Positions 45,365 to 63,720 of a DNA stretch of 64,000 nt are shown piece after piece. Under the pieces are notes generated by a model that made no database searches, was not told the DNA's origin, and saw only the letters and a program-made list of their open reading frames with translations. Origin of the DNA: Centroberyx gerrardi (taxonomy: Eukaryota > Chordata > Actinopteri > Beryciformes > Berycidae); the NCBI RefSeq assembly GCF_048128805.1, contig NC_136000.1:14478854-14542853 (forward strand), in the 5' to 3' direction. The position numbers were made by a program, and so were the translations under genes. Position 1 is the stretch's first letter. Every line of letters begins with the position of its first letter.

Positions 45365-48217
45365 ATGGACTCTAAGCGAGACAAAGACCAAGGTAAGTTG
45401 TGATGGATAGCTTGTTGCTACGTCGTTGTGCTAGCCACCAGCGGCTTATGCTAGCTAGCTACCTTTCGGGTCAGTTGTGGCTAACAACGTAACGTTCGTT
45501 ACATAACATTTTGACGTGTCTCAACATCTCAAAAACCAAGAACCATTTTATTAAGTAACCCGTTCACTTTCATCTCACTTAACCGTCTTCATGAAATCAC
45601 GCAGACGTTGCTTTAAGACATCCATAGCAAAAAAAACAAAAGACAGCTAGGGTTAGCTTCCAACATAGCTATCAACATCAACTGGTAGCTGTTTGTTTCG
45701 CTAAGCTAAACACCATTATCACCTTAATCGCTGCAGGTGTTAACGTGGGCTGGACAGGTGTTTAGTGAACCATCACATACCAGTTATCAACTTCCTCCAC
45801 CCCTAAAACTGTTTTTTTTTCCATTTCGTGGTGGCGTTACAGTAACTACTGTCTGCTAGTCTTGATATACTTATCATCAAGTTAGTGTAACGACCTGTAC
45901 TGATGTAAAAATATCACTAATTAGCAAAAAGTACATTGTCGCATCATCGTATTTCAATTATGTCCTGCTGACTGATTCTTTCTCCCAAAGATGCTACCCT
46001 TCTCAGGGGGTCTGTGTTTCAGTCATGCAATCTCTCATGGAAGAGTATTCATGTGTACGGTTTTGGGACTGATTCAGCCTCAGGAAATGAAACCAAATAT
46101 AACTCACACCATCGTTATTCATGCATGCAACTGGCGAGCTTATAGCATCACAGGGAAAGCGAAGAACAGCACATCTTTCTGTTTCTGACCCTTTCATCAG
46201 GAGCAGGCAGAGGGAACCTGATGTGCTGCCAGATATGAAATTTGTGGACTATTTGAATTGGTACAAGATTACTATTTATAGATGATTGCATGGCTTGTCT
46301 ATGTGATCCTCTGTAAACAGAAGAGACACAACCCTTGCAGCAATCAGCTCTTACTGCAATAATGACTCATGAATATACAGTGTGTGGTTGTGTTATGTAT
46401 ATAAGAAAAGACAGGTGAAGTTGTGCTTTGCTCCGCTGCGGTCTTATTTCTTTTATTCTTTCAGATGCAGACTATGAGAAGATAACTGCTGTGCTGCTGA
46501 AGTCGCGTACAGGGGAATTTGATTTGGAGTCAATACTGTTTCTCAAATTCAGAGGTCTTGGTAAGCTGAAATCAATATATCAAAATACCTTAAGTGTTAA
46601 AAAAAAATTCATTATTGTTTAACATAGTTGAATGGATGTCTCATTTTAGGAATACATGATCTTGGATGCATTGGGGAGTGCATCAATTTGGAGAGACTGG
46701 ACCTTTCTGGAAATAACATCACCAACTTAGCTTCTCTTGCATCTCTTCGGCTTCTTGCGGTACTCAATGTGTCTGCCAACAGGATTTCTAATTTAGGTAA
46801 GAATTCTGGTTTCTTATTTCCTTACTGTACAAGTGCTTATTACAAAAAGTCTCCCACTATTAATAGAAACTGACCTTTTGAATTGCTTTGCTAATTTCAG
46901 AGCCCCTGTCCAGTTGTGAGAGTTTACAGAGCTTAAACGTGGCTGGTAATGTCATATCAAGGTATCATTGTATAATCGATGACAAAGTGCTTACATTGAT
47001 GAATGTAAGACATTGATGAATACAAAAGGATGTGAATCTGTCATTACTGCAAATATTTCATTACAACATTAAGTTCATCCTTTATATTACTTAGTGTAAG
47101 AACTATCACATCCATCATTGTAGTTAGGCATACAAATTATCTGCTATTTGTGATTATCATTTTAAAGAGAAATATTCTGAAATGGTTACATAAAATGAGC
47201 TCATTTTTGTTTTGTCGTTCAACAGTATTGAGAACCTGCACTGCCTTCAGCCTTTGAGAAAGCTAGAGAATATACGACTAAAAGACAACACTTATAATTA
47301 CACTAATCCAGGTGAGTTTCAGTGACTTTGTTTGAAAACAATAATGTGGAAAATCTAGACAAGAGAGACCCATGATGACCTTTTCTGTTTCAGTGTGCAG
47401 AAACTTGTCATATAGAAATATACTTCTTGAAATGTTCCCCAACATCAAGGTGCTGGATGGTAAGATATGTTTTGCATTTATTCTTTTGCCAATCAGTAAA
47501 ACTCCCACCGCCCTCAGTGTGTGCAAAGGTTCATTATTTCTGTTTCTACTATAGGAGAACGAGTGGTTGGACGTGGGAGTGACTTGTACCAATTATGCAA
47601 AGACATCGATGATACCATCAAAGGTACATTAGTCATCTAGCATGCCAGTGTATTGTGATTGACATTACTTGGTATGACACTCCTTTCAGCAAATTAAGTG
47701 GATTAGGATGTGGCGTATTAATCATACATACACAGTTTCCAGTTCCATTACCTCCATATCTGTGACGTAGTTGTTAGGTTTGCCTCTACTTAAAAAATGG
47801 TTCCCTTGTTCAAATAAATGTTACTGAACTGATAAAGCAATAATTTACTGGTTTTTTTTTATATCAATGTTTAGCTGGTTTATACAAGAATGGACAGCTT
47901 CCTGAACATCCTGATTGCAAGCCATGGGTGGAGGATACTTATTGGGAGATAAAGAGATCAAACAACGCCATTATTGATGAAGCCTACAAACAGTTCAATG
48001 GTAAGCAGTCTTCTGCCATTTTCATTAGAACTGTTTGAGCTTATGTAATCAGTTATCAGAACTTGACTTTGTTGTGTCCTATAATCCTTGACATATTTTT
48101 TACTTTTCAGACGTTCTTCACGAATGCAGACTCCTCAACAACAGAGCAACACACATGATTTCACAAACTGAAAGATCTCTTAGCCTAAAGAAGCAGCCAA
48201 AGCAGTATGCTGTCTGA
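45365..48217 (+). CDS. lrrc61: Leucine-rich repeat-containing protein 61, 9 coding exons, 261 aa
   Basis: Coding exons: 45365-45392, 46465-46560, 46650-46796, 46901-46961, 47226-47311, 47394-47459, 47555-47623, 47875-48000, 48111-48217. All borders are GT..AG and the phases join, giving 261 aa (human LRRC61 has 259). Conserved landmarks include LLKSRTGEFDLESILFLKFR near the N-terminus. Next come SDS22-like leucine-rich repeats (LERLDLSGNNIT, LAVLNVSANRIS, LQSLNVAGN) and the capping segment FPNIKVLDGERVVGRGSDLY. A helical C-terminus ends in KQYAV. The molecular role is not established. The start gives a short Lys/Asp-rich leader before the conserved core, similar in length to human. Human LRRC61 lies on chromosome 7, not in the 15q25 block, so its place here between cib2 and idh3a is notable. 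Confidence 0.94.
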
Positions 48218-49643
48218 AATGGGCTATTTGCAATATTTCTTTTTGTGGTATCAAAAATATCATGGCTATATGTACTGTACGTTTTTTAAATTACTAAGCT
48301 ATATCCAAATGCTTGACTAAGCATCATTGCCAGACACATGCTCGGTGTTGCATTGTGAGGCATTTGTTGAAATTTTCTTGCATCCTATGCATTAGGTTTC
48401 AGGAAAGATACAGCTAAGTGGTTTCAAACCCTTATCCATACTGACACCCCTCAGTTTGGTTCGAAAATGTGTTTACTTGCACAGAGTGCATTTTGCACCA
48501 TGCTGTAACCTGCATTTATGCTGAGAGCTATGCTGCTTTAGAATTTGTATAAGTTTTCAGTAATTCAGAGCTTTTCCATTTTGCATTGCTGGATCATTTT
48601 GGGATCTACTTTGTCCCATATTGTATGCTTGCTTTGGAAGTTGAACTTTTTGCAAAAAGTGATTGTTTCAGCTGTTTCTACTTGTTTTATACCATAAAGT
48701 TTATTATGTGTTTAACCAAATTATGTAAAATATAGTGTTTATAAAGATGTACTGTACTTAAGATGTCTTTGTTATCTTTGTTGTTAGTTATATCCGCAGT
48801 GTACAGTCTACTTCAGGAAAAGTGAATGCAGCTTCATCTCCAAAAGTATATTGTTAGCACAACCAGAGGCAAACAACAGGTGTATTAATTATTTGGTCCT
48901 AGTGCAAATATTCATGCAGCAAAATCAACATTTTGCCAAGTTTCCTTTATAGCTTTATTAAGGTGTGCAACTCATTACCTGTCTGCTGGGTGATGTTTTC
49001 TAAAGCTTCCAGCTGGGAAGGGATTGGAACAAGCAACTGGTGGAAGTTGTTGACTCTCAGAAGCAGTTCTCTGGCTCCACCTGGTGGAGATAATAAATAC
49101 AGCAGACGACTCTACTACCGCTTCCTGCAAAACCCCCTGTTTCTACTGTGTGATTCAGACCAACGTATCGTTGTTATTGCCTACCTGTTTCTGGTAATCG
49201 GGTGTTATCTGAGGTAAAACGAACGGTGTAATGTAACGTAGGATTTCTCACATCCCTAAATTCTAGCTGAGTCAAACCAGCCACAGACACCCAGAATAAG
49301 AGCGGAAAGTAGGCCTTCTGTCTTCAAAATAAGCGTAAAATGTGTACATTGTGGGGGCGGTGCGGACAACAGTATTTCAATAGTCATTGATTAAATTAAC
49401 TAAAGAGTGAAAATATAGTTGTAAACGATATGTTCTAGAGCATACATTGTATTAATTCAGTAACACTATTTAAAACATTACAGGTTTTATTTTAACCACC
49501 GTTGAAAGACAAGAAGAAGAAGGTTTTATTTTGAAAAATGGAACCGGAAGTTCCTTTTGTATTCTGGTTAGCTTGACACTTTCGAGTACTGCAGGTTCAG
49601 TGTACTTCTTGTCAGCTACTAGTGCTGACCTTGGCTAACTAGG
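48218..49643 (+). other. lrrc61 3' UTR and idh3a promoter region
   Basis: The two genes are in tandem, 1.43 kb apart stop to start. An AATAAA occurs at about 49093-49098, but it is far from the stop and unproven as the lrrc61 end. No other gene is visible. Confidence 0.4.
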
Positions 49644-55233
<5,590 letters not shown>

Positions 55234-55584
55234 ATATATATATGGATACTAATGTGTTCATGAGATTACTGTCAGGGTTTGGCTCTCTCACTGTCATTTC
55301 ATACTGTATCTACACAGTTTTAACCAAATGATTGATGTACATGTATTACCTCTATAAAAAGAGAGACTCAAGAGTTCGAGCTCCTGAATGTTTTATTTTT
55401 CTTTCGTCTTAAAACTCTTGACCAATGGTTACTGTATAATATGTGATGTGTATTCTGTTCTTAAAGTGCTTAATGTAATGTATGGTATTATCTATATAGA
55501 AGCTGATTTTGGCCTCTGGTCTCGCACATATAACTTTTTGTTTCTTTGCCATTAATTATTTAAACCTAATCAGGTGTCAGTAAC

Positions 55585-55590
55585 ATTAAA
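55585..55590 (+). terminator. ATTAAA poly(A) signal, probable end of idh3a
   Basis: Located 352 bases past the idh3a stop. ATTAAA is the commonest variant of the canonical hexamer. It would leave about 700 bases before the acsbg1 stop on the other strand. Confidence 0.45.
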
Positions 55591-56288
55591 GTTACAGATA
55601 TTTTGCACTGTCATTTCTTCATGTATCACTGCTTGTCTGCTGCAATATCACGATTGTGTGAAAGAAAATGAATATTACCTTGACATCAACAATGTTGGAC
55701 CTGTTATTTGATGTTGTGGAAGTGACTTGTGTTGTAATCTTGTGCCGCCTCAACCCACGATGACCCCTATGACCCCACATTAATAGATTTTTGTGACAAT
55801 AGTGAACACAGAAAAGAAGATCAAAATATTTACTTAAATTGGTATAGGATATAACCAGCCACATTTTTGCATAAAATACAGGAGTATATAAGATGCTGTT
55901 ATGCAAGCAAGTGATATGATTTTAAGACAATAAGTATCAAAAAGTGTTTGCTCTAGAATGAGAGAGACTTTACAAATATTCAGATCGGCCTATGAGAATA
56001 CAACAAAATGATTTGTTGTGTTTTGCAATTTTGCACTTTGCAAAATTCTCAGAAGCAACTATCAGTCACTACTTGAGAACTAGTCCGAGTTTGCTCTTGA
56101 ATGTGATTACAAAAATGAAATTATGGTTTCTCTGTTATTTCCGCATTTTGCATACAAGGGGAAGTGGGAAATGAGGCTTTAACGAACAGTAGAATCCCAC
56201 GCATGTCTCCATTGATGATGAGATATGCGGGTGACTTGCATGACTTTCGTATTAACGGTTACACAGCAACATCACTAGGAACATAACA
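55591..56288. other. Convergent spacer between idh3a and acsbg1
   Basis: Holds the acsbg1 3' UTR on the minus strand. I see no clear AATAAA for it and no other gene. Confidence 0.4.
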
Positions 56289-59200
56289 CTATTCTTTATA
56301 GAGGCTTTCTATTTCCTTGGTGTACATCTCCAGGACAATGGGGCGACGAAGCTTCATTGTGGGACCTGGAAGGAGAAAATGGTATAATGAGGAATAATTC
56401 AACTCAATATCTGAAGTGCATGTTTTGAAAAGCACAAAGCAGAAAATCTGTATAGTACATAAAACTGGCTCTGTGTAGCACCAAATTTACCTAGTTCTCC
56501 TCCAGAAACCGAGAAGTCCTTGGTCAGAATGGTCCACTTCTGTATGCGCTGGGCGTTGGAGGTGGCTCCTGAGTTGACTCTGTCGATTCCCTCCTGAATG
56601 GCCTGGTACACTCCCTTGTCTTTCCCGCCAATGATGTCCGACACCATGGTTGCTTGGCTCCCCAGCTGCTGGCAATACGCCACCGCCTCCAGACTGAGCC
56701 GCTCTGTTGGCTCCATGGTTTCCTCATTGTTGCAACACTGGAACGAAATGAATGACAATAGATTTATTTTTTTTCCAATATCAAAATCCCTCTTCAGTGA
56801 ATAATTTCACTATGTTGTGAAGGGACTCATTTTAATTGATTTATTGTTTTCCCCTTATGGTCTGGTTTGTCGCCTCTCAAGTGAGCCTTGGCCAACGAGG
56901 TAGTACAGAAAAAGTTTAGGATAAAAACAAGCCAACATCTATGTAAAGTAGTCAGAAATAGAGCACAGCGGTTGCATATGAAAAGAGAAATGGAAGTCTC
57001 TGAGGCAATTAATTATAGTACATAAAGGTACACTCCTTTTAGTGGTTGATGCACACTGATGGTGTGCAAAAGTTTACTTATGTTAGTAATATTGTTGAGC
57101 ATCATGTGCAGGTCTACACTATCTATTAGCAACTGAATTATATTAGAAGTTATAAAGATACAGCCACGCTCAGTACAGTGCGTCTTTTCCCATTATCTTT
57201 CCAGTCCTGAAGGCAGGTTACCTTTAGAGTTAAAAGCATTGACAAGAACTTCCTCTTATCCCCTATCAGCATGGCATTGCTGATGATGGGTAGCTCCTTC
57301 TTCACAGCATCCTCTATTGGGAGAGGGGGAACGTTCTCTCCTCCCGCTGTGATGATCAGCTCTGAATGGAGAGAGGGCACCGTGACATCTCTGCCGCCTG
57401 TGACTCAGAACAGGACTATCTTCTGTCCAGAACAACATGCACTCAAGTGGGAATGGGAACTGGTGAACTGAGATATGTAATTTGCTCATGACTACCTTTT
57501 ATTCTTCCTGTGATGTACAAGAAACCCTCCTCATCTGTCTTCCCCATGTCTCCAGAACGCAGCCATCCATCTTCATCCAGCGCTTCTCTTGTCTTGTCCT
57601 CCATATTGAGGAAACCCATGAAGACGTTGCGTCCCCAAAAGCAAATTTCACCCGTCCCTTCAGAGTCGATGTCGACAAATTTGTATCGACAGCCAGGCAT
57701 CGCCTTACCACAGCTTTGTCAGAGAAAAGAAATCTGTTATTTGACATTCGTTCAGATTTTTCAGCATTATGAACTGTTTAGATTATGTTTGCTCTGATTC
57801 TTAAACGCTTACGTTAGTAGTTTGTAAGCTTTGGGACCTGCCATAAAGTGAGGTCCTGTACTCTCGCTCATGCCGTAGGCCTCATACAATTGGATGTTAA
57901 GGCCCAGGAAGAACTGCACAGCTTCACTGCCAAGCGGAGCGGCTCCAGAGTAGAACTTCTGGCAGCAGGAGAAGCCCAGATCAGCACGAAGCTTTTCCAG
58001 AACAAGGCTGTTCGCCAGGGAAAAGAGAAATGGCTTCTCCTCGTTCCTGACAAAATGAAAAAATGAAAAAATGAAATATCTGGTGAATGGAATCATCTCC
58101 TTTAACACTTTAATAATGTATATCTATGTATGGATGTCCTGAGGGAGTATCAAACCTTAAATCCTGGTAGTGTGGATGCTATGTTCTATCCACTAAACTA
58201 CAAATGACCACATTTTGAGTTATTGTAAAATAATCGTATCAATGTGTGTGTGTGTGTGATATTTTTTCATTATAGAAGAGTAATTCACATCATTCAAACT
58301 CCATCCGCACTTACTTTTGTGCACACTTTTGATTGGCTTCCAGGCTGACAGACATTGCCCATGTCACCAGTTTCTTTCTCACATATCCACACTGACTGAT
58401 TCCCACTTTTATCTTCTCCATCATCTTCTCCCATACCCGAGGGACACCCAAGTGAATTGAAGGGCAAACTTCTCGCAGTGTTGTTACCAGGCTTCCCTAA
58501 GCAGGGGACATATCTGCTTATTTGACAGTTGTTGAAGTGGGAATTAAATAACATACAGCCAGTCTAGTCTAGTGGACATACCTAAGTAGATTTTTTTTTT
58601 AATAGTATAACTCTTTTGAAGCAAAGTCGAGTAAATTGTATGTGTATAGTCCTTTTAAGTATGTATTTTTAGTAAAAAGAAAGTCAGAAAAGGAACATCA
58701 TTTGCAGACACTAATTGTCATTCAGCTCTTTCACACAAACTATGACATATTATTTGAGAGAATCACACAAATATAGGTACATAAATCCATTTTGGGGAAC
58801 AATTTTGGAACACACAAAACAAAATCTTAGGTGAGTTGTGCCCTACTCCAGTACTCTTAACTTCTAATTGAGTAAAATTTTGCTTGTTCAGTGCTTGTTC
58901 TCACGCAAAACATTTCCACCTTTGGTCTGTTGTCACACATTTGAGACATAATCAGTGTCAAAACCAACATTCGTGTGACCTGGGTATTTTTTGTTTACCT
59001 TTAAAGCGTCTGGCTGTGCAAAGAAAACCAGCTCCCCCTTCTGGATGCCTGTCCAGAGATCAAAGATCTGAGCAGCAATGTGGCTGAGAGGCAGGTAGCT
59101 CACCAACAACTCCTGCTTGATTTCAGCAGGCTGCATGTCTCCGGCCTTGCTGGCATGAAGGGCAGTCCATGTCACCTGAATACCCACCATAGATTGAGAC

Positions 59201-60981
59201 ATAAAGCTGTTTTTACGCTTATTCTGTTTTTTTATATAGATATATACAGTACATACCCTACCAGTCAAAAGTTTGGACACACATGATTGAATGTACTATG
59301 TTTTTCATGATCTTAAAGCCATTTTGATCTAAAGGCGTATGCTTAAATGCTTGACATTTGTTTTTTAGACAAATATAAATAGTGAAGTTGATGCCTATGT
59401 ATGAATTTCTTTCCAAAGCCGTTGCCTTTCCATCAAGGCAAAGGGCAGCTACTTTAAAGAATCTAAAATATAAGATAGTTTTGATTTGTTTAAACACTTT
59501 TTTGGTCACTGCATAATTCCATTTGTGTTATTTCATAGTTTTGATGACTTTACTATTATTCTAAAATGTGAAAAAATAGTAAAAATAAAGAAAAATGCAT
59601 GTCCAACTTTTGATTGGTAGTGTATATTTTTCACTTTGTTCATCTGCTTTGTTTGCTATAACAGCCCTGACACTAGAAAAAGTGATGACTCATGTAACTG
59701 CATGAATCTGATTGTGAAATACAGACTGACCAGCAGTCACCCTAAACTTACATTGTCGTGGCTGAGCATGACTCCTTTTGGCTTGCCCGTGGTGCCAGAT
59801 GTGTAAATCAGGACGCAGCATTGGTTGGCTCTCTGACTGCCGATGATGTCATCCAGCTCTTTGTCAGAAACATCCAGACCCAGCTCCATGAACTCCTCCC
59901 ACTATCCCAAAACAGCAACAGACAGCATGTGTCATAGTCTCAGATCCAACAGCCACATTTGTCAGTATCGTTTACTGTGGTGTCAGAATGACTTACAGAA
60001 TAGAGATTGGATATCTTCTGCTGGAGTTGTCCACTGTACTGCACTATGGCTTTCAGATGGGGCAGTCTGTCACGGATCTACGGCATCAAGAGTGAGAGAT
60101 TTACCACGGGATGGCTTGCGTGTATAGATCAAGACTTGAATACACTAAAGTAGCAATACCTGCAATATCTTATCCAATTGCTTTTGGTTTTCCACCACAA
60201 TAATGTTGGCTTTGGAGTCACTAGCCACATAATGGCAAGCTTCTGGGGAGTTGGTGGCATAAATCCCTGTCATTATCCCTCTGTAAGGAAGAATACAAGA
60301 TATTACAGAAGTAGCAGAAGGATGTAAATTGAGTCCTGAAAATGAGCATGTGGGGGATGAGACGATATATATGTATAACAATACACAACAACAAACATAT
60401 GTAAATATGTGCACAGATGCTGGCTATTTCAAGTCAATGCTGTGTGTGATGCTGGTCAGGCTGTTGCTGCTATAGGATGTGTTTTCTCACCCGGCCATGA
60501 TGGCACCGATTGCAGAGAAGAACCATTCTGCTGAATTGAATCCTAGTATAGCCACTCCATGGAATCGCTCTAAACCAAGCTGCACACATCAACAAAACAG
60601 ATTTGTTTTTACCATTGATAGTAGCCATTAGTTGTCAGTGAGTATCTGCTATAGAAAATACTGTAGACAACAATGTATGTTGACCGCAACTCTCTTTTTT
60701 TATACCTTCATAAAGCTTTTGGCTGCTGTTCTGCAGAACTGATAATACTCTGAGAAAGTTATCTTTTCCCATTTGTTGTTCTTCTTGCTGCCAAGCGCAT
60801 ACATGTTTCCATATTTTTCAACAGAGGCTTTGAACATTTGATGAACTGTGACGGGCTCCTCTGGACAGGCTTCTTCTCTCCTCAGCCTGACTGAGCCGCT
60901 AACATCGACGGTCCAGAGAGAATGAGCTGGAGCGAGAGACGCACTGGCAACCACCTCTTCTGTGTTTCTCTTCCCTGCAGT

Positions 60982-61012
<31 letters not shown>

Positions 61013-62553
61013 AGAAAGAGAAAGAGAGAGAAACTTCGAAAAACAAATCCAGTCCATCCCACAGAGGAACTTTTAAGCCAATAATATTACCCCAAAACGG
61101 TAAGGCCTTTTGATGAAGGAACTCCACCATGATCACAGCATCAGGGTGGACGTCCTCTCATTCTTTACACCCCTGTGCCACGTAACTCACCCACAGAGGC
61201 CTGCTCCTCACTGCCCTCCTGCCCGTCTGCCATGGACCCCTGAGCTGAGGACGCCAGGCTGAAACACACAGAAGAAACATTGGCACCTAAGAGCTCATGT
61301 CCGCTCCACCTCTCATTCAGGCCGTGGTGCGGGCTGCTGTTTTCATTTCATCACATGGTTTCTAATTTTCAGCAGCATTGTTTACCCAACACAATGTCGG
61401 GCTTTTGGTACTCACAGCCAAAGCCCCCTCGCTTTGTTTGTAATTCACTGAGAGCAAAAAAAAGACTTTTCATTCCCACTGGTTTAAAAAAAAAAAAAAG
61501 TTTAAAACTTAGGGTTTTTTTATATTCTATTTTTTATTCTATTGATAATTTCTTCTGAAATAACTAAAGTACATTTCTGACTTTACTGCATCACAAAATG
61601 CTCAATTCACCATATCCCATGTCTAACTCCCACACTTGGTTGCCAAATGTGGCTAGATTGATTTCAGTTCCTCATTTTTATTCATAGCGTGAACAGCTAG
61701 TCCTCCATTGTTGCTAAACATTGTGATTGAGTCTTGTGATTGTGAGTCTTCGGGAATTTGAGAATGCCACACTTCTTTTATTTGCAACTTATCTGTGTCT
61801 GACTCAATGAGTAATGAGAAAGTTTCATAAAGCATAGATTAATATTGGAAAGATAGAGGAATACTATAACTTAAGTAATCGATAATTCAAGGAGAGGTCT
61901 GTCTCTTCTTTCCAAACAAGTTTATTAAATGTGCAGAAGAAAGATACAAGCTGGTGGCAAGTTCTTCATCAAGTCAGATGACAATATCTAGGTTTTTTTG
62001 TAGTGAGAAACACACACAGGGAGGTGGAAACAAAAGAAAACATTCTGGAACATTCACATGTCCTTGAATCAATAAGGACCAGACACAAAGTCTAGGTAAA
62101 TACACAAGAAGTTACACAGCAGCACTAAGGAGTATCATGAAAGAGATAGCATGTAGGAGTGCATAATGTGGAATCCAGAGTGAAACTGCTAATTAAAACA
62201 TAGACACGATAATTTCTCTCACACTTGATCACCCGGTCCCATCGTCATCCTATTTTTTTAGATTTTTATTGTGGTGAATCTGCCTGCTAGTTGGTGAATC
62301 TGGTTAATTCAGTCTTTACTGAAAATGATTAGAACTTATTCCACAGCCAAACTGAAAATGAACAGATGAGCTGTGGTTATTAAATTGTTTCATTCAAAGA
62401 GCGGCATCAGTCATCAGTCTTACGAGGCTCACACACCTCCTCCTCATTTTCTACATTAAATAATTAATTTAAAAAAATTTAAAAAAGTGAATTTTACATT
62501 GCTTACCTGTTCACAATGTTATCAACACCCTCCTCTTTATTTGGAAACTCCAT
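56289..62553 (-). CDS. acsbg1: Bubblegum-family long-chain acyl-CoA synthetase (ACSBG1-like), 14 coding exons, 699 aa
   Basis: Coding exons in transcript order: 62553-62507, 61258-61191, 60974-60706, 60579-60491, 60280-60160, 60077-59997, 59901-59752, 59175-58999, 58496-58315, 58046-57813, 57713-57496, 57361-57222, 56737-56491, 56365-56289. Phases join to 699 aa (human ACSBG1 724, ACSBG2 666). The enzyme uses ATP to load CoA onto long or very long fatty acids. Visible motifs: the AMP-binding P-loop YTSGTTGKPKG (258-268), SYLPLSHIAAQIFDLW, YGMSESTGPH (from 452), GWLRSGD (Asp528) and ELIITAGGENVPPLPIE. The start at 62553 was chosen because its exon splices in frame to the next through a split Ser codon; an internal ATG at 61233 has a good context and would give 675 aa. 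I call it acsbg1 by position beside idh3a, as in human 15q25.1; acsbg2 cannot be excluded from sequence alone. Confidence 0.93.
58242..58259. repeat. Short (GT)n run in an acsbg1 intron
   Basis: About nine GT units in the intron between exons 58496-58315 and 58046-57813. No functional meaning is claimed. Confidence 0.7.
59254..59624. mobile_element. Non-autonomous Tc1/mariner-type DNA transposon (MITE), 371 bp
   Basis: The ends are imperfect inverted repeats: the left end reads TACCCTACCAGTCAAAAG and the complement of the right end TACACTACCAATCAAAAG. Both start with the TA typical of Tc1/mariner insertion sites. The interior has no transposase and matches a short element I recall as widespread in teleosts. 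It sits in the acsbg1 intron between exons 59901-59752 and 59175-58999. Confidence 0.82.
60978..61037. repeat. (GA)n microsatellite forming an acsbg1 polypyrimidine tract
   Basis: GAGAGA... with AAAGAG interruptions on the plus strand. On the acsbg1 strand it is a CT run ending directly at the ACTGCAG acceptor of exon 60974-60706, so it serves as the pyrimidine tract of that splice site. Confidence 0.85.
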
Positions 62554-62969
62554 ATTGTTCTCTGTAGATCTCCTGGAAGTCTCCTTGAAAGTAGATACCT
62601 TTTAAAATTCTGCAAAAAAATAAAAGCCCTTTTCTCCAGCACCACCTTTAACAACACCAAACCCTTTTGGGGAGGACGTAGATTGTGCTAATAAAAAAAC
62701 AAAAACATGCACTTAAACATGCCACATAAAGTTGTCAGTGACTGCAAAACAAATCAGAAAGTCTTTGTGCGCACCACATTGGGCTGCTCTCTCACGAACT
62801 AGTACAGAATTTAAATTAGCTTGGTCTTTTCATATGCAAAACAACATGACTATAATTTTCTCTTTAATCACACACCACAGTAGGTGAGAAGCCCAAATCA
62901 TAACCACACTTTACCTGTAAAAGATTTTCCTGTCACAAAACAGTAAAGAGCTGGTAGTAGGGTTGCCAG

Positions 62970-63060
62970 CAAGTTACTGTGTACTGTTGCAAATTTACAG
63001 TTTGCTACCATACAGTATACAACTGTAATTTTTACAGTATCACTTTTACAGTTTAATACT
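62970..63060. repeat. TACAGTA-rich dispersed repeat fragment
   Basis: Several closely spaced TTTACAGT / CAGTATAC / TTTTACAGTA motifs. Such ACAGT-rich stretches recur in fish repetitive DNA, but I cannot name the family or its ends. Confidence 0.35.
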
Positions 63061-63427
63061 GACAACAGGATTAGCAGCTCGTTATCGTTTCTTTTGCACT
63101 GCCTTTACTGGTAGGCATAGCTACAGATTTTTACTGTAAACAAACACTATTATGTATTGGGATACTGGCAATTAAGATTACAACGAGTTTTGATAAAGGA
63201 ATGACTTTCATGTGATAGACATGAAACCTTGACAGTAATAGAAACTTTGTGGCTTGATAAATTAAACTGCTTGTCAATCTTGCCAAAATAACCCAATGTC
63301 CTACATCAGTGAAAAACTAAACACAGCCTTTTCAATTATATGACTTACAAATTTGATTATACAATGGATTATACAGTTTCTAAGTGCATTTTACAAACTG
63401 TATTACTTTATTTAAAAAAAAAATGTA

Positions 63428-63720
63428 AAAGAAGTCTTGACAGCACTTGCAAAACATTTGCACATCATTTGAATGTAACTGAAAAAGTAACGACAAAGCC
63501 GCCCATTTAGGCAAAATAACTTACAGTCACAATAACAGCCATTACTAAAAAAATGAATTTGTTATTTGAAGTCAACACCTCAGTAAAAGCTTGTTCGTGA
63601 ACTTACATCTATTACCAAAAAATAAATAATATATTTGAAGTCAAGTTAACACCCGAGTCAAGTCAGTCTTGACAGCACTTTGCTCCATCCAGCCTTGGTG
63701 TCCCCTATGAAGCACCTGAA
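63428..63720. repeat. Locally duplicated AGTCTTGACAGCACTT segments
   Basis: AGTCTTGACAGCACTT occurs near 63433 and again near 63665, and (T)ATTTGAAGTCAA followed by ACACC occurs near 63560 and 63635. This points to an internally repeated or duplicated dispersed element of unknown class. Confidence 0.45.
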
